NCBI RefSeq assembly: GCF_004379255.2
Contig: NC_056035.1
Span: forward strand, 36,401,773 to 36,465,772
Length of the DNA: 64,000 nt
Direction of reading: 5' to 3'
DNA from: Salvia splendens
Taxonomy: Eukaryota; Streptophyta; Magnoliopsida; Lamiales; Lamiaceae
The translations under genes and the position numbers were made by a program. Positions 1 to 11,491 of this stretch are shown in pieces (within the stretch, counting starts at the first letter, position 1; the number at the start of each line of letters is the position of its first letter). The notes under the pieces are model-generated. The model worked only from the letters and a program-made list of their open reading frames with translations, was not told where the DNA came from and did no database searches.

Positions 1-546
1 CAGAAGCTACATCCAAATCTCCACACCTACAACATCTTGTTGGATGGCATGTGCAGGAGTGATCGGATTGATGAGGCGCTCGAGTTTCTGAGGGTGGTGG
101 AGGAGGAGAAAGGTGCCACTCCTAATGTAGTAACGTATGGTGTTCTGATCAACGGCCTGTGCAAGTGCGGGAGACTGGATGAAGCTAGGAGACTCTTCGA
201 CCAGCTCCCCTCCAAGGGGTTGCGTCCAAACACGGCTATCTACAACATGATGCTCGACTCCCTCTACCAGCAAGGCCGGAGAGGGGAGGCGAGGAGGTTG
301 ATGGAGGAGATGGAGAGGAGCGGCTGCCGGCCTGATGGCGTGACATACAACATGGCAGTGTGGAATCTGATGAAGAGGAATGAGGTACGAGAGGCGATTC
401 CATTCTTGGAGGAGATGTGTAGGAGAGGATTCGAGGCTCATCCAGCTAACATGTCTGTTTTGCTTCATGAATTAAGAGGAGAAGAAGTTAAAGATGAGAA
501 ATTGCAAGACATTATTAAGAAAGTTTGTGCTAAGATTGACAAGTAA
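1..546 (+). CDS. P-type pentatricopeptide repeat protein, 3' part (5' end outside window)
   Basis: The reading frame is open from base 1 to a TAA at 544-546 (181 residues visible) and has no intron. It shows about four tandem 35-residue PPR motifs of the P class. Each opens with a TYN or VTY start (TYNILLDGMC, VTYGVLINGLC, IYNMMLDSLY, VTYNMAVWNL) and the usual GRxDEAxxLF helix follows. The last motif leads into a short charged tail ending KVCAKIDK. PPR proteins bind organellar RNA in a modular way and act in editing, splicing, stability or translation in mitochondria or plastids. The transit peptide and most repeats lie upstream of the window, so neither the target organelle nor the RNA partner can be judged. 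No E, DYW or SMR domain follows the last repeat. Confidence 0.9.
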   Translation, partial: QKLHPNLHTYNILLDGMCRSDRIDEALEFLRVVEEEKGATPNVVTYGVLINGLCKCGRLDEARRLFDQLPSKGLRPNTAIYNMMLDSLYQQGRRGEARRLMEEMERSGCRPDGVTYNMAVWNLMKRNEVREAIPFLEEMCRRGFEAHPANMSVLLHELRGEEVKDEKLQDIIKKVCAKIDK

Positions 547-1253
547 ATGTTCTATTTTATGGGGTTTGAATACTTTAGTGAAATTACATTTGATTCTTTA
601 TAAGTTAGTTTTTCCTTCTTCAGCCTTTTCATTATTTTCTTGATCATATGATTCATATCACCATATAATCCTTTCTTCCCAGATTTGTATAGTTTCTGTC
701 TTTGGAATAATAAACCAATACATAAACAAAATCTCTCCATTTATACTTTAACAGTTTAAACCAATTTACGTTCCATGTTTTGTGTTATCCATGAGAACTC
801 CGTTTTGTGTTATCCATGAGAACTCCGTGAAGGTTGGATCATCGATCTCTTACCACATGTGTTATGGCTGGATTTGCCTTGGCTTCCGATCATGAGTTGC
901 ATAAGTCTCGACCACAACGGATAATTTTTTCCATCGAGTTTGAATCCCAACTAGATCTGTTAAGTTAATACTCCACTTTGTTTTGTTTGGCTGGAGGTGG
1001 CTGAGTTTCTGACATTTTGATGAGGTTTTTTTACAGGCTAACTGCTTTAGAATTGTATTGGTACTGAACTTATCTTTCTTCATTCTAACACACCTCTCAT
1101 AGCATTAATAAGACCGCTGAAAAAGTCTGTTAAAAAGGAAGGAAAAATAGCAATCCCATGATGAAAATGTTACAAGAAGTGCTTTATACCCTTATCTCTC
1201 TAAACAAGAGAGAGAATCACAGTACTTCATTGTAAGTAACAAAACAGTCAATC
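547..1253. other. Spacer between two convergent genes
   Basis: About 0.7 kb of AT-rich sequence holds the 3' untranslated parts of the PPR gene and of the ALIS gene. I see no coding signal. The only structure is a perfect tandem duplication of a 25-bp unit at 777-826. Confidence 0.6.
777..826. repeat. Perfect 2 x 25-bp tandem duplication
   Basis: Two back-to-back copies of a 25-bp unit that begins GTTTTGTGTTATCC. They lie in the spacer downstream of the PPR gene. Confidence 0.85.
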
Positions 1254-3206
1254 CTAGGTTGTATTCTTGTTCCATGACAGATAAGAGGGATTCCCCAAAG
1301 GCCTGTACAAAGATGATCAACAACAAGAATATAAGAAATTCATGAAAAAAAAACTTGAAATGAAGAGAAAGAGCAGAAGTGATGAATCAATTAGTTACCT
1401 TGGCTTGAAAACATAAAGAAGTGAGAAAATGATAGCTAAAACTAGGCTGGTTCCTCCAACAGCCATGTACATTCTGCCAATGAAGTCATTCTTCCCACCA
1501 ATCCACGTCGCAGTTGAGACCACCAGCTTCTTCTTCCCATTGAAGGAGTATGCGTTGTAGTTGTTCTGTATTGTCACTGTAATCTTCTCGTTGGCTTCGA
1601 GGTCTGTCTCAATCTTCCCGTATAGTTTTCTGAATGTAGGCAGCGCTGCAGTCCGCATCCACACCATCAGATCCTCTTGCTGGTTCATCTGTTTGTGTAT
1701 ACATATATATATAACCAATGATCAGAACACAGTTACGGAAAGGTTCATCATTACTGCTCAAACATGTGACGGAAAATTAATTGCAAGAAAATGAAGAAAA
1801 ATAACATATGACAGCAGATTCAAAGTTGCAAAGAAAAATAGGCACAAATAAAGTGTATTTTCTGATTTAGTGCTGTATTGGAAGTTATATATGCAAATTG
1901 ATGGTTCTTGAAAGAAGAAGGCAGATAGTGATAGTGATAATCCCATTTGCCTATATATTCAGACAACAGAACATAGGACAAACAAATCAATATTTGCAAG
2001 AAAAGAAGCAAAAATAAAAGTTGATTAGGCATACTAACAGGTATACTCTCATCAAGTTTTCCACCCCCAATCAAGGTGCCATTCTGGAAGTTCTTGGGGT
2101 AGATATTGGCGCCGAATTTATGAGTTCTATCGCTGCTCCAAGCGATGTCCTTCTTGTTAATTGGTAAAACAGCATCGTTCTTGGACAACATGTAGGTGTC
2201 GTTGAATAAACTCCAAGCAACGAGGCCACATGGAACAATGGGCTTACCGTCACCGGTCTGCCCCTCTGGATCACATTGAGTGGTTCTAGACTCGGCTTTG
2301 GGGTTCCATAGCTGACGATCACTTCTACTTTTCACATATCTGCAGCGAGCCAGAGGTTAGTTTCCTTCTCTTTCAACTATTCCAGATTGATCTAATCAAA
2401 ACGCGATGATTTCACTTACCTCCTATGGTTCTGATAGAAGTTGTCCAGCTGGTAATACACATAGATTGGTTGTCTCATCTTCTTTGGAATCTGTACGGTG
2501 AGAAATAGGTCATGTAAGAAGAGATTATGAAAGGTTTAATGGTGAAAAATGAAATGTGAGGAGATTACAGTGAGGCTCCTGATGCAGGTTTTGTCTGTTG
2601 CAGGATCTTTGATGTAGCCAACCTTCTGGTTAGTCGATGGGATGCACGCGTCGTCATAACGGTCCACCACCTCAACCACCTACATACATACATACATACA
2701 TATAAGTGTCTGAATAAGATATGTATGCATAGATTCATGACAATTGGAAAGAATAAGACAATCTTGCAGATGATGAACAAAGAGAGAAGATGATTACATT
2801 TTTTGATGCGGAAAGAGAGAGCAGACCGATCGGAATGAAGATTATGGCAAGGCATATGAGAGTTGCAATCACCTAAACAAGAAATGCAAAAGAAAAAAAA
2901 GTGATCACAGACAATTTAGCATTGATTTCCACACACCAACAAATCTATGATGAATGATCAAAGGTTGAGAAAACATACCAATGCAGGAGTAAGAATCGGT
3001 TTCCAGGCGGGGAGATCTTGCTGAGTAAATTTTGAATCTGCAAGACAATATTTTTTTGACAAACAACCATGAAAAGATATGAAACATGCATGACACAAAT
3101 AATACATGATTCAATTGGAAAATAAAAGCAGGGGAAATTAGGAAATTTTACATGTGGGCTTCTTGGAAACCTGATTAGATGCTTGAGTGGATCCATCAGA
3201 AATCAT
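1254..3206 (-). CDS. ALIS: ALA-interacting subunit (ALIS; LEM3/CDC50 family), 8 exons
   Basis: Beta subunit of P4-ATPase phospholipid flippases (ALA proteins). It is needed for their ER exit and for lipid translocation in the secretory pathway. Exons on the minus strand: 3206-3152, 3037-2979, 2872-2798, 2679-2569, 2490-2420, 2339-2039, 1688-1399, 1302-1254. They give 336 residues, usual for the family. Membrane segment 1 is near residues 38-60 (ATLICLAIIFIPIGLL) and segment 2 near 297-318, with a large lumenal loop between that carries the family motifs VDRYD, YYQLDNFYQNHRRYVKSRSD, CGLVAWSLFND and QQEDLMVWMRTAALP. The last 49-bp exon matters: reading through its donor stops after KPR, while splicing restores the family ending (GNPSYLSWN). 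The start ATG at 3206-3204 precedes a short polar cytosolic tail. The paralogue (ALIS1-5) is not resolved. Confidence 0.95.
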
Positions 3207-3960
3207 TTGAAGAGATGAAAATTATTTAGGCGGAAAGATGTTCCTTTTTCAGACAAAGAACGTAATCTGAAATCCTTAAATTTGTGCTTTTTCTTTGAAA
3301 GGAAGAAGATCAAGTTATGTAATGATATGTTTGTTATAACTCATGCTTATATTATTACTTGTATTCATCAAACAAAATGGATAACATAAAATAACACACT
3401 AGTATAAATTATAGTACTATTAGTAGTTTATTCATTCATAAAAAATAATTTTATTTTTTCATTTTGATCGGTTCACATAATTAGTTTTTATTTACATATA
3501 ATAAGTTCCTCTTTAATAAGGATATGAATTATTTTACCAATTTTGTATTTAAATTTGGATCATTTCATTATTAAGATTAATTTTTATGGACTAGTAATTT
3601 CTTTGACATTACAATTATAATTTTTTAGAACATTTTATCACTTTAATATAGTACTTTCAGTTATATAAATATGGAGTAACTGTATTATGCAAAAGTTTAA
3701 ACTTTTGGAGAACAACTTGCCTCAAAATCAATTACCCAAACTGGTAATCGAATTCGAGTCCTTTTGTATTTTTTCTTTTTTAAAATAAAACAATTTATTT
3801 TATTGAACACTAAGTAGAACACAAGAAGCTATCTTTATTTATGGTTTCTGGAAAATAGTGAGTGTTGTCTGTGAGTGACATTTTGAGCTTCAAATTTGCC
3901 ATCCTAACACTATACCAATCAACATTTATACAACTCAAGAACAATTTGGTGGCCATAAAA
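3207..3960. promoter_or_regulatory. Shared upstream region of divergent ALIS and rhodanese genes
   Basis: The two start codons are 754 bp apart and transcribed away from each other, so both promoters must lie here. The sequence is strongly AT-rich (long A/T runs around 3400-3700). I could not single out a convincing TATA box or motif for either gene. Confidence 0.5.
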
Positions 3961-5194
3961 ATGGCTTCTTTCCACGCCCTAATCCCTTGGAATCCATTGT
4001 TCAGACCCAATTCTACACCCACTGCCACTAGTACTATTTTTAATTTCAACAATGGGATTGGAACCCATTCATTCAGTTGTAAAATTCATGGTGGGTGCAG
4101 ATTTTATTGGAATTATGGAAAAAGTTTCGATCTTTTTGCGCCTACTTCTTCCAATGGTAACAGACTGGAGGCAGCAGCAGCTGCTGCTGCGGATAAAGAA
4201 TACGAGGATGAAGAATTTATTGTGGTTAATTTTTACCGTTTTGTGTTTGTCAAAGACCCTGAAGAGGAGCTCTCTAAGCACCTCCTTTTTATGAAGGTTT
4301 TCCTCTCTCTCTGTTATTGATTTTTACGTGAATCTTGCTTTGCCCTTTTCTGCAATGTAAGTTCACTTATGTTTTTGAGATTATTATCTGCTGCAGCTTT
4401 GCCCAATTGTAGAGTAAATAGAATACATGCAGAGAAAATGCAAGAGATTACAAGTAGTATAATTTAATTGCCAGAAACATTGATCTCTTATTTTGGCCAA
4501 AAAATTGGCCTTATCAAGAAATTCCAATATGCATCGTTGCTTCTTCTCTTCTCTTTTTCCCCCCTTGTGTGAGTTGGGTGAGTGGGGTGCTTTCATTATG
4601 TAAGATCAGCTCTTTGTTGGGGGATTAAGGATTTCTGGATAAACATTGTTTATTTGTTGAATTAGATCTGTTTAATTTGACACATGATGAGTTCAACTTT
4701 TGTTTTTTTCTCATACTTATGTTGGAACCATTGCCATATCAGTAAATAACTATGTGCCTTTGATGCTCAATATAGGATCGTAACATACATGGTCGCATAT
4801 ACTTGAACGAACAAGGGATTAATGCTCAGGTATTCTGTTTATCTTCCTTTCCTCAGTTGTTTCACCATGTGTTGTCCTCAATATTAGTTAGTTCCAATTA
4901 AATGCAACATTTTCTGATCATATAGTGTTGAATTGAAGCTAGCTTCTCTGTGGTTAGATTCGAGTTAATTTGTCATTGAGTGATTCTTCACAGCATATAT
5001 GTTGAACTTCTTGTTGCTTGACTCTCTATCTATTGCAGTACAGTGGACCATCAAAAGATGCTCTTGCATATGTTGAATGGGTTAAGGAAGATCCCAAGTT
5101 CTCCGACATATTGGTGCAGATCTCTCCGGCCATAAACGGCCATGCTTTCCCAAAACTGAAATTGCGTTACAAGCCTTCACTTGTACAGGCAAGC

Positions 5195-5230
<36 letters not shown>

Positions 5231-6934
5231 TCGTTGTTGTAAATTTTATTACTTTTGATACCTTTTTGACACCAATATACAACTCTCGAGTAAGTTCCAC
5301 TAGCGGAACTAACCTCTCTCTCTCGCTCTCTCTCTCACTCACACACACACACACATTGTCTTCATTTTGCAACTGTAGTATGCTATGTACATTCTTTGAG
5401 TGATGATGTAACTGACTTGAACTCAACGATTGTATGTAGATCCTAGGAGCTGAAGTAGTAAGATTTTCATTGTATTTATAATGCAGAATAGTCATCTTTA
5501 GATCTGTTTCTCATGATAGTTGGAGGAGGGCATTTCACATCTCCCTTTGCTCGATCCATCAATGCGGGCTACACCTCTTACACCTTCTGAATGGAGGAGC
5601 AAACTGGAGGAAGCAAATAAGATTGAAAATTCATTGGATACATCAAACTCCAACTTTGTGCTACTAGATGTGAGAAATGGTACAGTCCTTTTCCAGTCAT
5701 AATTAAGTCCTTCTGCTCAAGTTATCCCATGTGTACCCCAGGTTTCCCTCGTCGTTACAGAAAAAGCTATGTGCTTTAGTCATTTAACGTAAACTGTAGA
5801 GTTAACCATATTCTTGAGGTTTCCTTATTTGCAGATGTAATAATCTTTCACGAATAACAGTAGCACATGTTCCTACCCCATGTTCTTTGATTTATGTGAT
5901 TCCACAAGTTTGCCTTCTTTTAGAATTTAGCGAGTTTTAGTATTGTTCCACTTAAAGCCCTCATTCCATTAGTTTTGCAAATAGTTGAGAATTTCAGTTT
6001 GATTAGGTTATGAATGGGACGTTGGGCACTTCAAGGGGGCTCATCGTCCTGATGTGGATTGCTTCAGGAGCACTTCGTTTGGCTTATCCGAATCCGAGAC
6101 AGAGGCAAGCCCATCTCCAACTTGCTGTTAAACCACTTGCTGAATTCTCATGTTGTATGTATGATGAGAGCAAAAACTGAGTTTCTTGCCTTTCTTCTTC
6201 AAATTTCAATCAGATTACTGCTAAACGTGTTTAAATTTTTAATTGTTTAATCAGGTTAGACCTTCAGACCCTTTAGCTGATGCTGATAAAGAGAAGACAG
6301 ATGTATTGATGTACTGTACAGGTGGCATTCGCTGCGATGTATACTCCACAATTCTTAGGTCAACCACATTAACATAACACCACTGGTTATTACACGTTCT
6401 CCGTTTCTTGGATTTGCCTGAAATTGTTGGCTATGACAGACAACAGGGTTTCAAAAGATTGTATACTCTAAAGGGAGGCGTCTCTCATTATCTCGAGAAT
6501 GAAGGTCCTGTGGGATGGGAGGGGAATCTATTTGTTTTCGACTCCCGTCTCTCTCTGCCACCTTCTACATACAAGCCAGAAGCCGGTTCACAGCAACAAG
6601 TGTCTCACTCATTTGCAAAATGTTACATATGCTCGTCTCAAGTCTCCGAGTTAAGGCACCGGAACTGTGCGAATCTTGATTGCAACCTGCTCTTCCTGTA
6701 AGTTGTGTTTCTTGTTGGTACCTAGTGCTCAGATTGGTGATCTTGAGCATAGTCGAATAATCTTACAATCTGATGCACATCGTGTGCAGATGCTGTTCGG
6801 AGTGTGTGGATGGTTTGAGAGGATGCTGCTGCGTGAAGTGCACTGGTGCTCCTCGTCTGAGGCCCGTGCTACCGGGGTACCAAAGATACCAGAAGTGGCA
6901 TACTTATCGAGACGTTGAGCTGCAGAGCCGGTGA
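3961..6934 (+). CDS. STR8: Plastid-type rhodanese-domain protein (STR8-like, TrhO/UPF0176 architecture), 8 exons
   Basis: Exons 3961-4296, 4776-4829, 5039-5188, 5520-5679, 6007-6104, 6255-6358, 6440-6697 and 6790-6934 give 434 residues. Domain order: a Ser/Thr/Asn-rich transit-like N terminus (about 1-60); a TrhO-type N-terminal domain (about 85-185) with the hallmark GRIYLNEQGINAQYSG; a rhodanese domain (about 195-325) with active-site Cys287 in the loop CTGGIR; and a cysteine-rich C terminus (CYICSSQV, CCSECVDGLRGCCCVKC) that probably binds zinc. Bacterial TrhO hydroxylates uridine 34 of tRNAs, and the same domain order suggests a tRNA role here. That is inference, and simple sulfurtransferase is the fallback. 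Two introns, after 5188 and after 6104, use GC donors. The intron after 5188 holds a TA microsatellite. Confidence 0.93.
5199..5227. repeat. (TA)n microsatellite in rhodanese intron
   Basis: About 29 bp of uninterrupted TA dinucleotides just after the GC donor of intron 3. A CT/CA-rich microsatellite follows at about 5312-5354 in the same intron. Confidence 0.9.
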
Positions 6935-8128
6935 AATCGCACAGGAAGAAGGTAACTGTGATGAGAACAAGAATGGCAATTGTTAGTGGAGATTGATTTG
7001 TTTGGTTTCGGAGAGGAGAGGCAGCCATGTTTCTGATGATTGGAGCTTCTCCAAGCACAAAATATGATTTTTGTGGAATACATTGCAATGCATTTCCATA
7101 AAATAGATGTTGAGAATTTCGGTATAGTGTCACTAACACATTAGTTTTGCGGCATTCCCCTATTCTATCACAAACATAATTTCGGCTAATCTCAAATCAA
7201 TTTTATCTCGAGCAATCCAACACGAGCGGTTTTATCCTACCAAACAAAACTCTATACACTGATTTATGTGAATATACTAACATAGATAATGATATCCTAT
7301 CATTCCACTATTAATAGTTTTAGTAGGGAATGGTATAAATTTTAATGTAAAATTGATAAATTATGATAGAGAAATTAGAATATTGTTTTGGAAGATCATA
7401 AATATTTTACGGTTGCCCACGTATAATAAAATTTTACGTAAAATTTGTGATTTTTGAGACCAATTTCAAAGTTCGTGGGAAATATCAAAATTTGACCAAC
7501 GTTCATGATTTTAGGGATCAATATCTCAAAAAAGTAATGGTCATATTAATATAAAGAGAAAATTGTTGGAAAACATACTGTACGTTTTTGTCAAATTTGG
7601 GGATGTGCCGCAATTTTAAAAATCAATCGTAAAAATTATGAATTTTAACATTTTTCTCAAATTTTCATAACGAAATATTCTGATTGCTTATGTTGTTGAT
7701 TTGACATAACATGTTACAAATTAATGAGAAAAATAATAAAATTCATGGATGGACTAGAGAATTTTTCATATGCCACGTTAAATACAATTTCATCTAAACT
7801 AAGAAAAATGTTCAAATATGTGGTTTTTAAAGCTGACTATGAAGTTTCTTGTACGGAAAGTGATATGTTTTTCAATTTATAAATAGTTAATATTCTCTAT
7901 TATCAACGGAATTAGCTTGAAATTATACCAGTAATATAAACCCAAAATATAAAAGCAACTTCTGATTGGAGATTCAACGTCAAAAGCAAAATTCCAAAAC
8001 GCTTAAATCCTTCGGCGGCGGAGCTCCGACGCCGACGACCGCCTGTGGTGGTACGGCTCTATTTTACCCTATAACAAGGCGTAAGCTTAATTCGCTTCAG
8101 AGTTTTATATCCACGAGCCCTAACCGAG
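6935..8128. other. Intergenic region, AT-rich, no gene seen
   Basis: The first part is the 3' untranslated region of the rhodanese gene. From about 7140 to 7960 the sequence is AT-rich, with phrases such as AATTTTGACC that look like old repeat decay, but I found no bounded element. The 5' leader of the TITAN-like gene probably begins near 7950. Confidence 0.5.
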
Positions 8129-10668
8129 ATGAATCACAACAACAAGAAGAAAAAGAGCAAAAACGAACAGCAAGAATTCGAGTTCTGCGAGGTTTGTAGA
8201 TTGAACCACAACAACGGCCGCCGCCACAATTTTTTTCCAAGCCACAAAAATTCACTCTCCAGCCTCCTCGCGCGCTTCCAATCGAAGATTTCCGACGTCA
8301 AATTCTTCCTCAAAACTCCGATGCTGATCCTTCCGGAGCACACGCACCAGAATCGCCTCTGGTGCGTGTTCTGCAATTGCGACATTCTCGAGCTTGATAG
8401 CCAATTCGCTTGGTCGGTAACTCTAGAGTTTTGCATCGTTCGCTGCTTTGATATTCTTGCTGTCATTTATGTTGTTTCGTTATTGTGCTTGAGGTCATCA
8501 GTAGCAATGCAGTCGGTCATTTGGCCAGTGAGGAACACTTAAAGAGAGTGAAGGGGTTTATGTGGAAATATGGAGGTGGAATGGACCGTGTTGATTTGTT
8601 TCGCATTACTGAGGCTGATTTTGCTAAGGTACTTCTGAAAAATATTGAGATTATGGTTTGACGTTAGTGCACTGGTTCCTCACTTGTTTTTGATGAATTG
8701 AATTTTTTTTGTTCGCGATGCTATGCCTATTCGCAAACTTGACTTACTTGAAGAGTACATGATGTTTAACCCCGTGGTTTTGGAACATGATGCATCCTAT
8801 GATATCTAAGAATGCAGTTTGAATTAGTGTGTGACTATCAGCTTCTAATTATGGCTTTTTTATGTGCTATTATTCTGTTGGATGATGTAGCTCTGTCGTC
8901 TATTACCGGTGGTATACTTTTGATATTGTTTGAGTTGTTTTAAGTCATTTAGATATCCCCATTTACATATTTTGAGTGTTTTTCAGCTAATTGTTACTTC
9001 TGTTATCATTTAGAGGGGCTGTTGTGTTTATAATTGTTTAATTCTCAAGTGATGTATAGCTTCTGTGTCATTTTTTTGTTTTTGATTGCAGTGGGAGAAG
9101 AAGTGCAAGTCATTGAAGGCAGAAGCTGCTAAAACACAATCAGTTGGAACATCAAATGATATCCACAATAAACATAATGCTGAAATTGTTAATAGTTCTT
9201 GCAACAATAACTTCGATTCTCTTAAATCTTGCATTCCAAATTATGTTGTACCTTTACATAGCTATACGAATGAGAGAACTCCATTGTCCGGTTCGGTGTT
9301 ATCATCTTCTGTCTCTAAGACTGGCCCTTCATTGTATAACATACCTGGAGGCAGCCAAGTACAAGATGCTCATTACTTGAAGAATTTAACAGGTATACCC
9401 ACATGCGGTTTTGTTTTTACTTAGTAGTAAAATGGTTACTCAGTTTTAAATGTATAATTTCTGTCATCACAAGTTTGCTGTAGAATAGAACCTATGATAA
9501 TGTTTCTGATAATTTCTTTATGTCTTTACTAGGTTCTGTTAGTAATCAGCATTTCCCCAACTCTCTTGCTAGGGAATGCTCATCTTATGGTGATGCTAGT
9601 ACTGGATCTGTAAGTTTACTGTTAAGCATAACCTATCAGACCAACCTTTGTTCCTCTAGATTCATTGACAGATTCGTGGTTGTTACTCTATGGTCTTTTC
9701 CTTTGGATTGACAAATATTATTGTTTGTTACTATAAGTGTTTCTACTGCAGGTATATTCAGGAGTAAGAGCAGGTATTGGTGAGGTTTCTCCAGGTAACT
9801 GGCCCAAGTTTATTTTTCTTCCCTTTGTTGTTTTTGTATAGACAATACCACTTTGTCCAGCTACTGCATGAGTGGATTTTCTTCACTTCCTTTGTTTTGA
9901 ACAGGTTTGGTGAATTTGACTCATGTTAGCTCTGCATCTAAAGTTGCTTTAGAAGGAAATGTCCACACTGGAGCACCTCCGCCATGGCTTGATGGAACAA
10001 AAGGAGATAACCTTGATCCTGCATTGAAACCAGAATCGAGGGAACCTGTTTCATCCAGAGCAGGAAAGTCAAAGTTGAACCCAAAACGTGTTGGAGCTGC
10101 ATGGGCAGAGAGAAGGAAACTTGAGTTGGAGATGGAAAGGAGAGGGGAACGTGTTAATAACAACTTTGATGCAAATTGGCTCCCCAATTTTGGTAGAGTG
10201 TGGCAGTCTGGCACAAGAAAAGAATCTAGGAAACAATTCCAGATTGAGAATGATGCAATGCGGGAGCCGGATAATCATTTGGAGGCAGTAATGCCAATAC
10301 AGCCTTACATCAGCAAACGAATGGTAAATTATGCACGTCTCATATGTTGAGCGCTTTTTTATATGTACCTACCGAAACTATGAAGTGGATTTTCTACTAC
10401 TTCTTCGTGCCAAATTCTCACAGTAGTTACATCTATTTTGAGATTCTGTTCTATTTTCAGAGTGTTTTTATCGCTCTTTCAGTTTATGTTCATCTGAAAG
10501 TCTCATTCTTTTGCAATGTGCATACTAAGCTATGAAATCGTGTTGATTCTCTTGTGGACATTTTACCTTTGAATTCCTACCATCTGTGAACTCGTAGAGC
10601 CTACTCATCCAATCTTTGATCTGCAGCGTAAGGATGCAACGCATGATACTGTCGGCAAGTCTATATGA
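8129..10668 (+). CDS. TTL: TITAN-like zinc-finger protein (CENATAC/CCDC84 family), 7 exons
   Basis: Exons 8129-8412, 8502-8628, 9092-9392, 9533-9609, 9752-9794, 9905-10323 and 10627-10668 give 430 residues. The N terminus is basic (NNKKKKSK) and is followed by two C2H2-like fingers: FCEVCRLNHNNGRRHNFFPSH, with Cys near residues 19 and 22, and WCVFC...FACSNAVGHLASEEHLK, with a Cys codon split by intron 1. Next come WKYGGGMDRVDLFRI and ADFAKWEKK, as in plant TITAN-like proteins. A conserved GNVHTGAPPPWL motif sits near residue 300, then a basic region. The vertebrate relative CENATAC is a minor-spliceosome factor for AT-AC introns. Arabidopsis TITAN-like affects endosperm and embryo development. 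A nuclear RNA-processing role is inferred from the family. The C terminus is uncertain, because frame-shifted repeats of LYDAEAY follow the stop. Confidence 0.92.
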
Positions 10669-10800
10669 TGCTGAAGCATACTGCAAAACTATGTGCGAGT
10701 GATCATCCTGTATGACGCTGAAGTGTACCGCCAAGATATGCAGTTAATGATCTTCCGGAGAAGCTTGTATGATGCTGAAGCATACGGCCAGGATAATGAT
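10658..10800 (+). repeat. Three degenerate copies of a LYDAEAY-encoding unit after the TITAN-like stop
   Basis: The phrase TATGATGCTGAAGCATAC or a close variant recurs at about 10663, 10711 and 10770. Conceptual translations are SLYDAEAYCK, ILYDAEVYRQDMQ and SLYDAEAYGQDND. The second and third are in the frame of the upstream CDS; the first is shifted by one base. They look like decayed duplications of coding sequence. Confidence 0.6.
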
Positions 10801-10949
10801 TCTCTCTCCTTGGCTCTTGTTAAATTTTGTCAATATAGATTTAATTCTGCCATTTCAATCAAGCATTGTTTTGTCTGAATATAGAGTTAGCACTCACTGT
10901 GGTGTGTGTATCCTTTCATTGAAGATGTATCATACTGTGACATGATATA

Positions 10950-11184
10950 CTCCCTCCGTCCCGTGCTACTCGCACGTTTGCTTTTCGGCTCGTCACAAAG
11001 TCCTTACACTATTTATAATTTAAGTTAGAATTAATGCATTTAATTAATATGTTAGTTTAAGTTAAGAGCTCTTTTATTAAGTGATGTCTCATTACACCTA
11101 AAATTCTTTTTTAATTACACAAAAAAATCAATCCCAAATTTACGGCCTAAAATGAAAAGTGCGAGTAGCATGGGACGGAGGGAG
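10950..11184. mobile_element. Stowaway MITE (235 bp)
   Basis: Terminal inverted repeats are CTCCCTCCGTCCCGTGCTAC at the left and its near-perfect complement at the right (GCATGGGACGGAGGGAG). A TA target duplication is present on both sides (10948-10949 and 11185-11186). TIR sequence, TA duplication and size are diagnostic of Stowaway, the non-autonomous Tc1/mariner MITEs. Confidence 0.93.
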
Positions 11185-11491
11185 TATCAATTTAGGGATT
11201 CTGAGAATTGTTTATCTAATCTATTTTGAAATACATACATGCGAATAGGTACTAATAATTGTTCGAAAATTGTAGTAGTAGTTTTTTTGTTGTCGATTTG
11301 AAGAAGCTCGAGGATCGTACGGTAAATAAAAATCAATGTTCAATAACATTTCCAACCAAAGTTGAATAATAGCATTGCACAGCAACTGTATAGAAGCACA
11401 CCATAGCTTGAACTTCATATATGCACTATCAAGTAAATTCAAACACATACTGGTATTATTCTTCTTAAAAAAATCTTTTCATGCACTACTC

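Noticed and set aside
7..468. 153-residue minus-strand frame at the window start
   Set aside because: Shadow of the PPR gene, whose repeats are unmistakable on the plus strand.
1395..1718. ALIS ending at the TAA at 1395-1397
   Set aside because: That TAA lies in a splice donor (AG/GTAACT). Splicing to 1302 restores the conserved GNPSYLSWN ending.
5183..5188. GT donor (GTACAG) for rhodanese intron 3
   Set aside because: It keeps frame but has poor donor context and would drop two residues (VQ) that I believe the family keeps; GC donor AG/GCAAGC fits better. Left as alternative.
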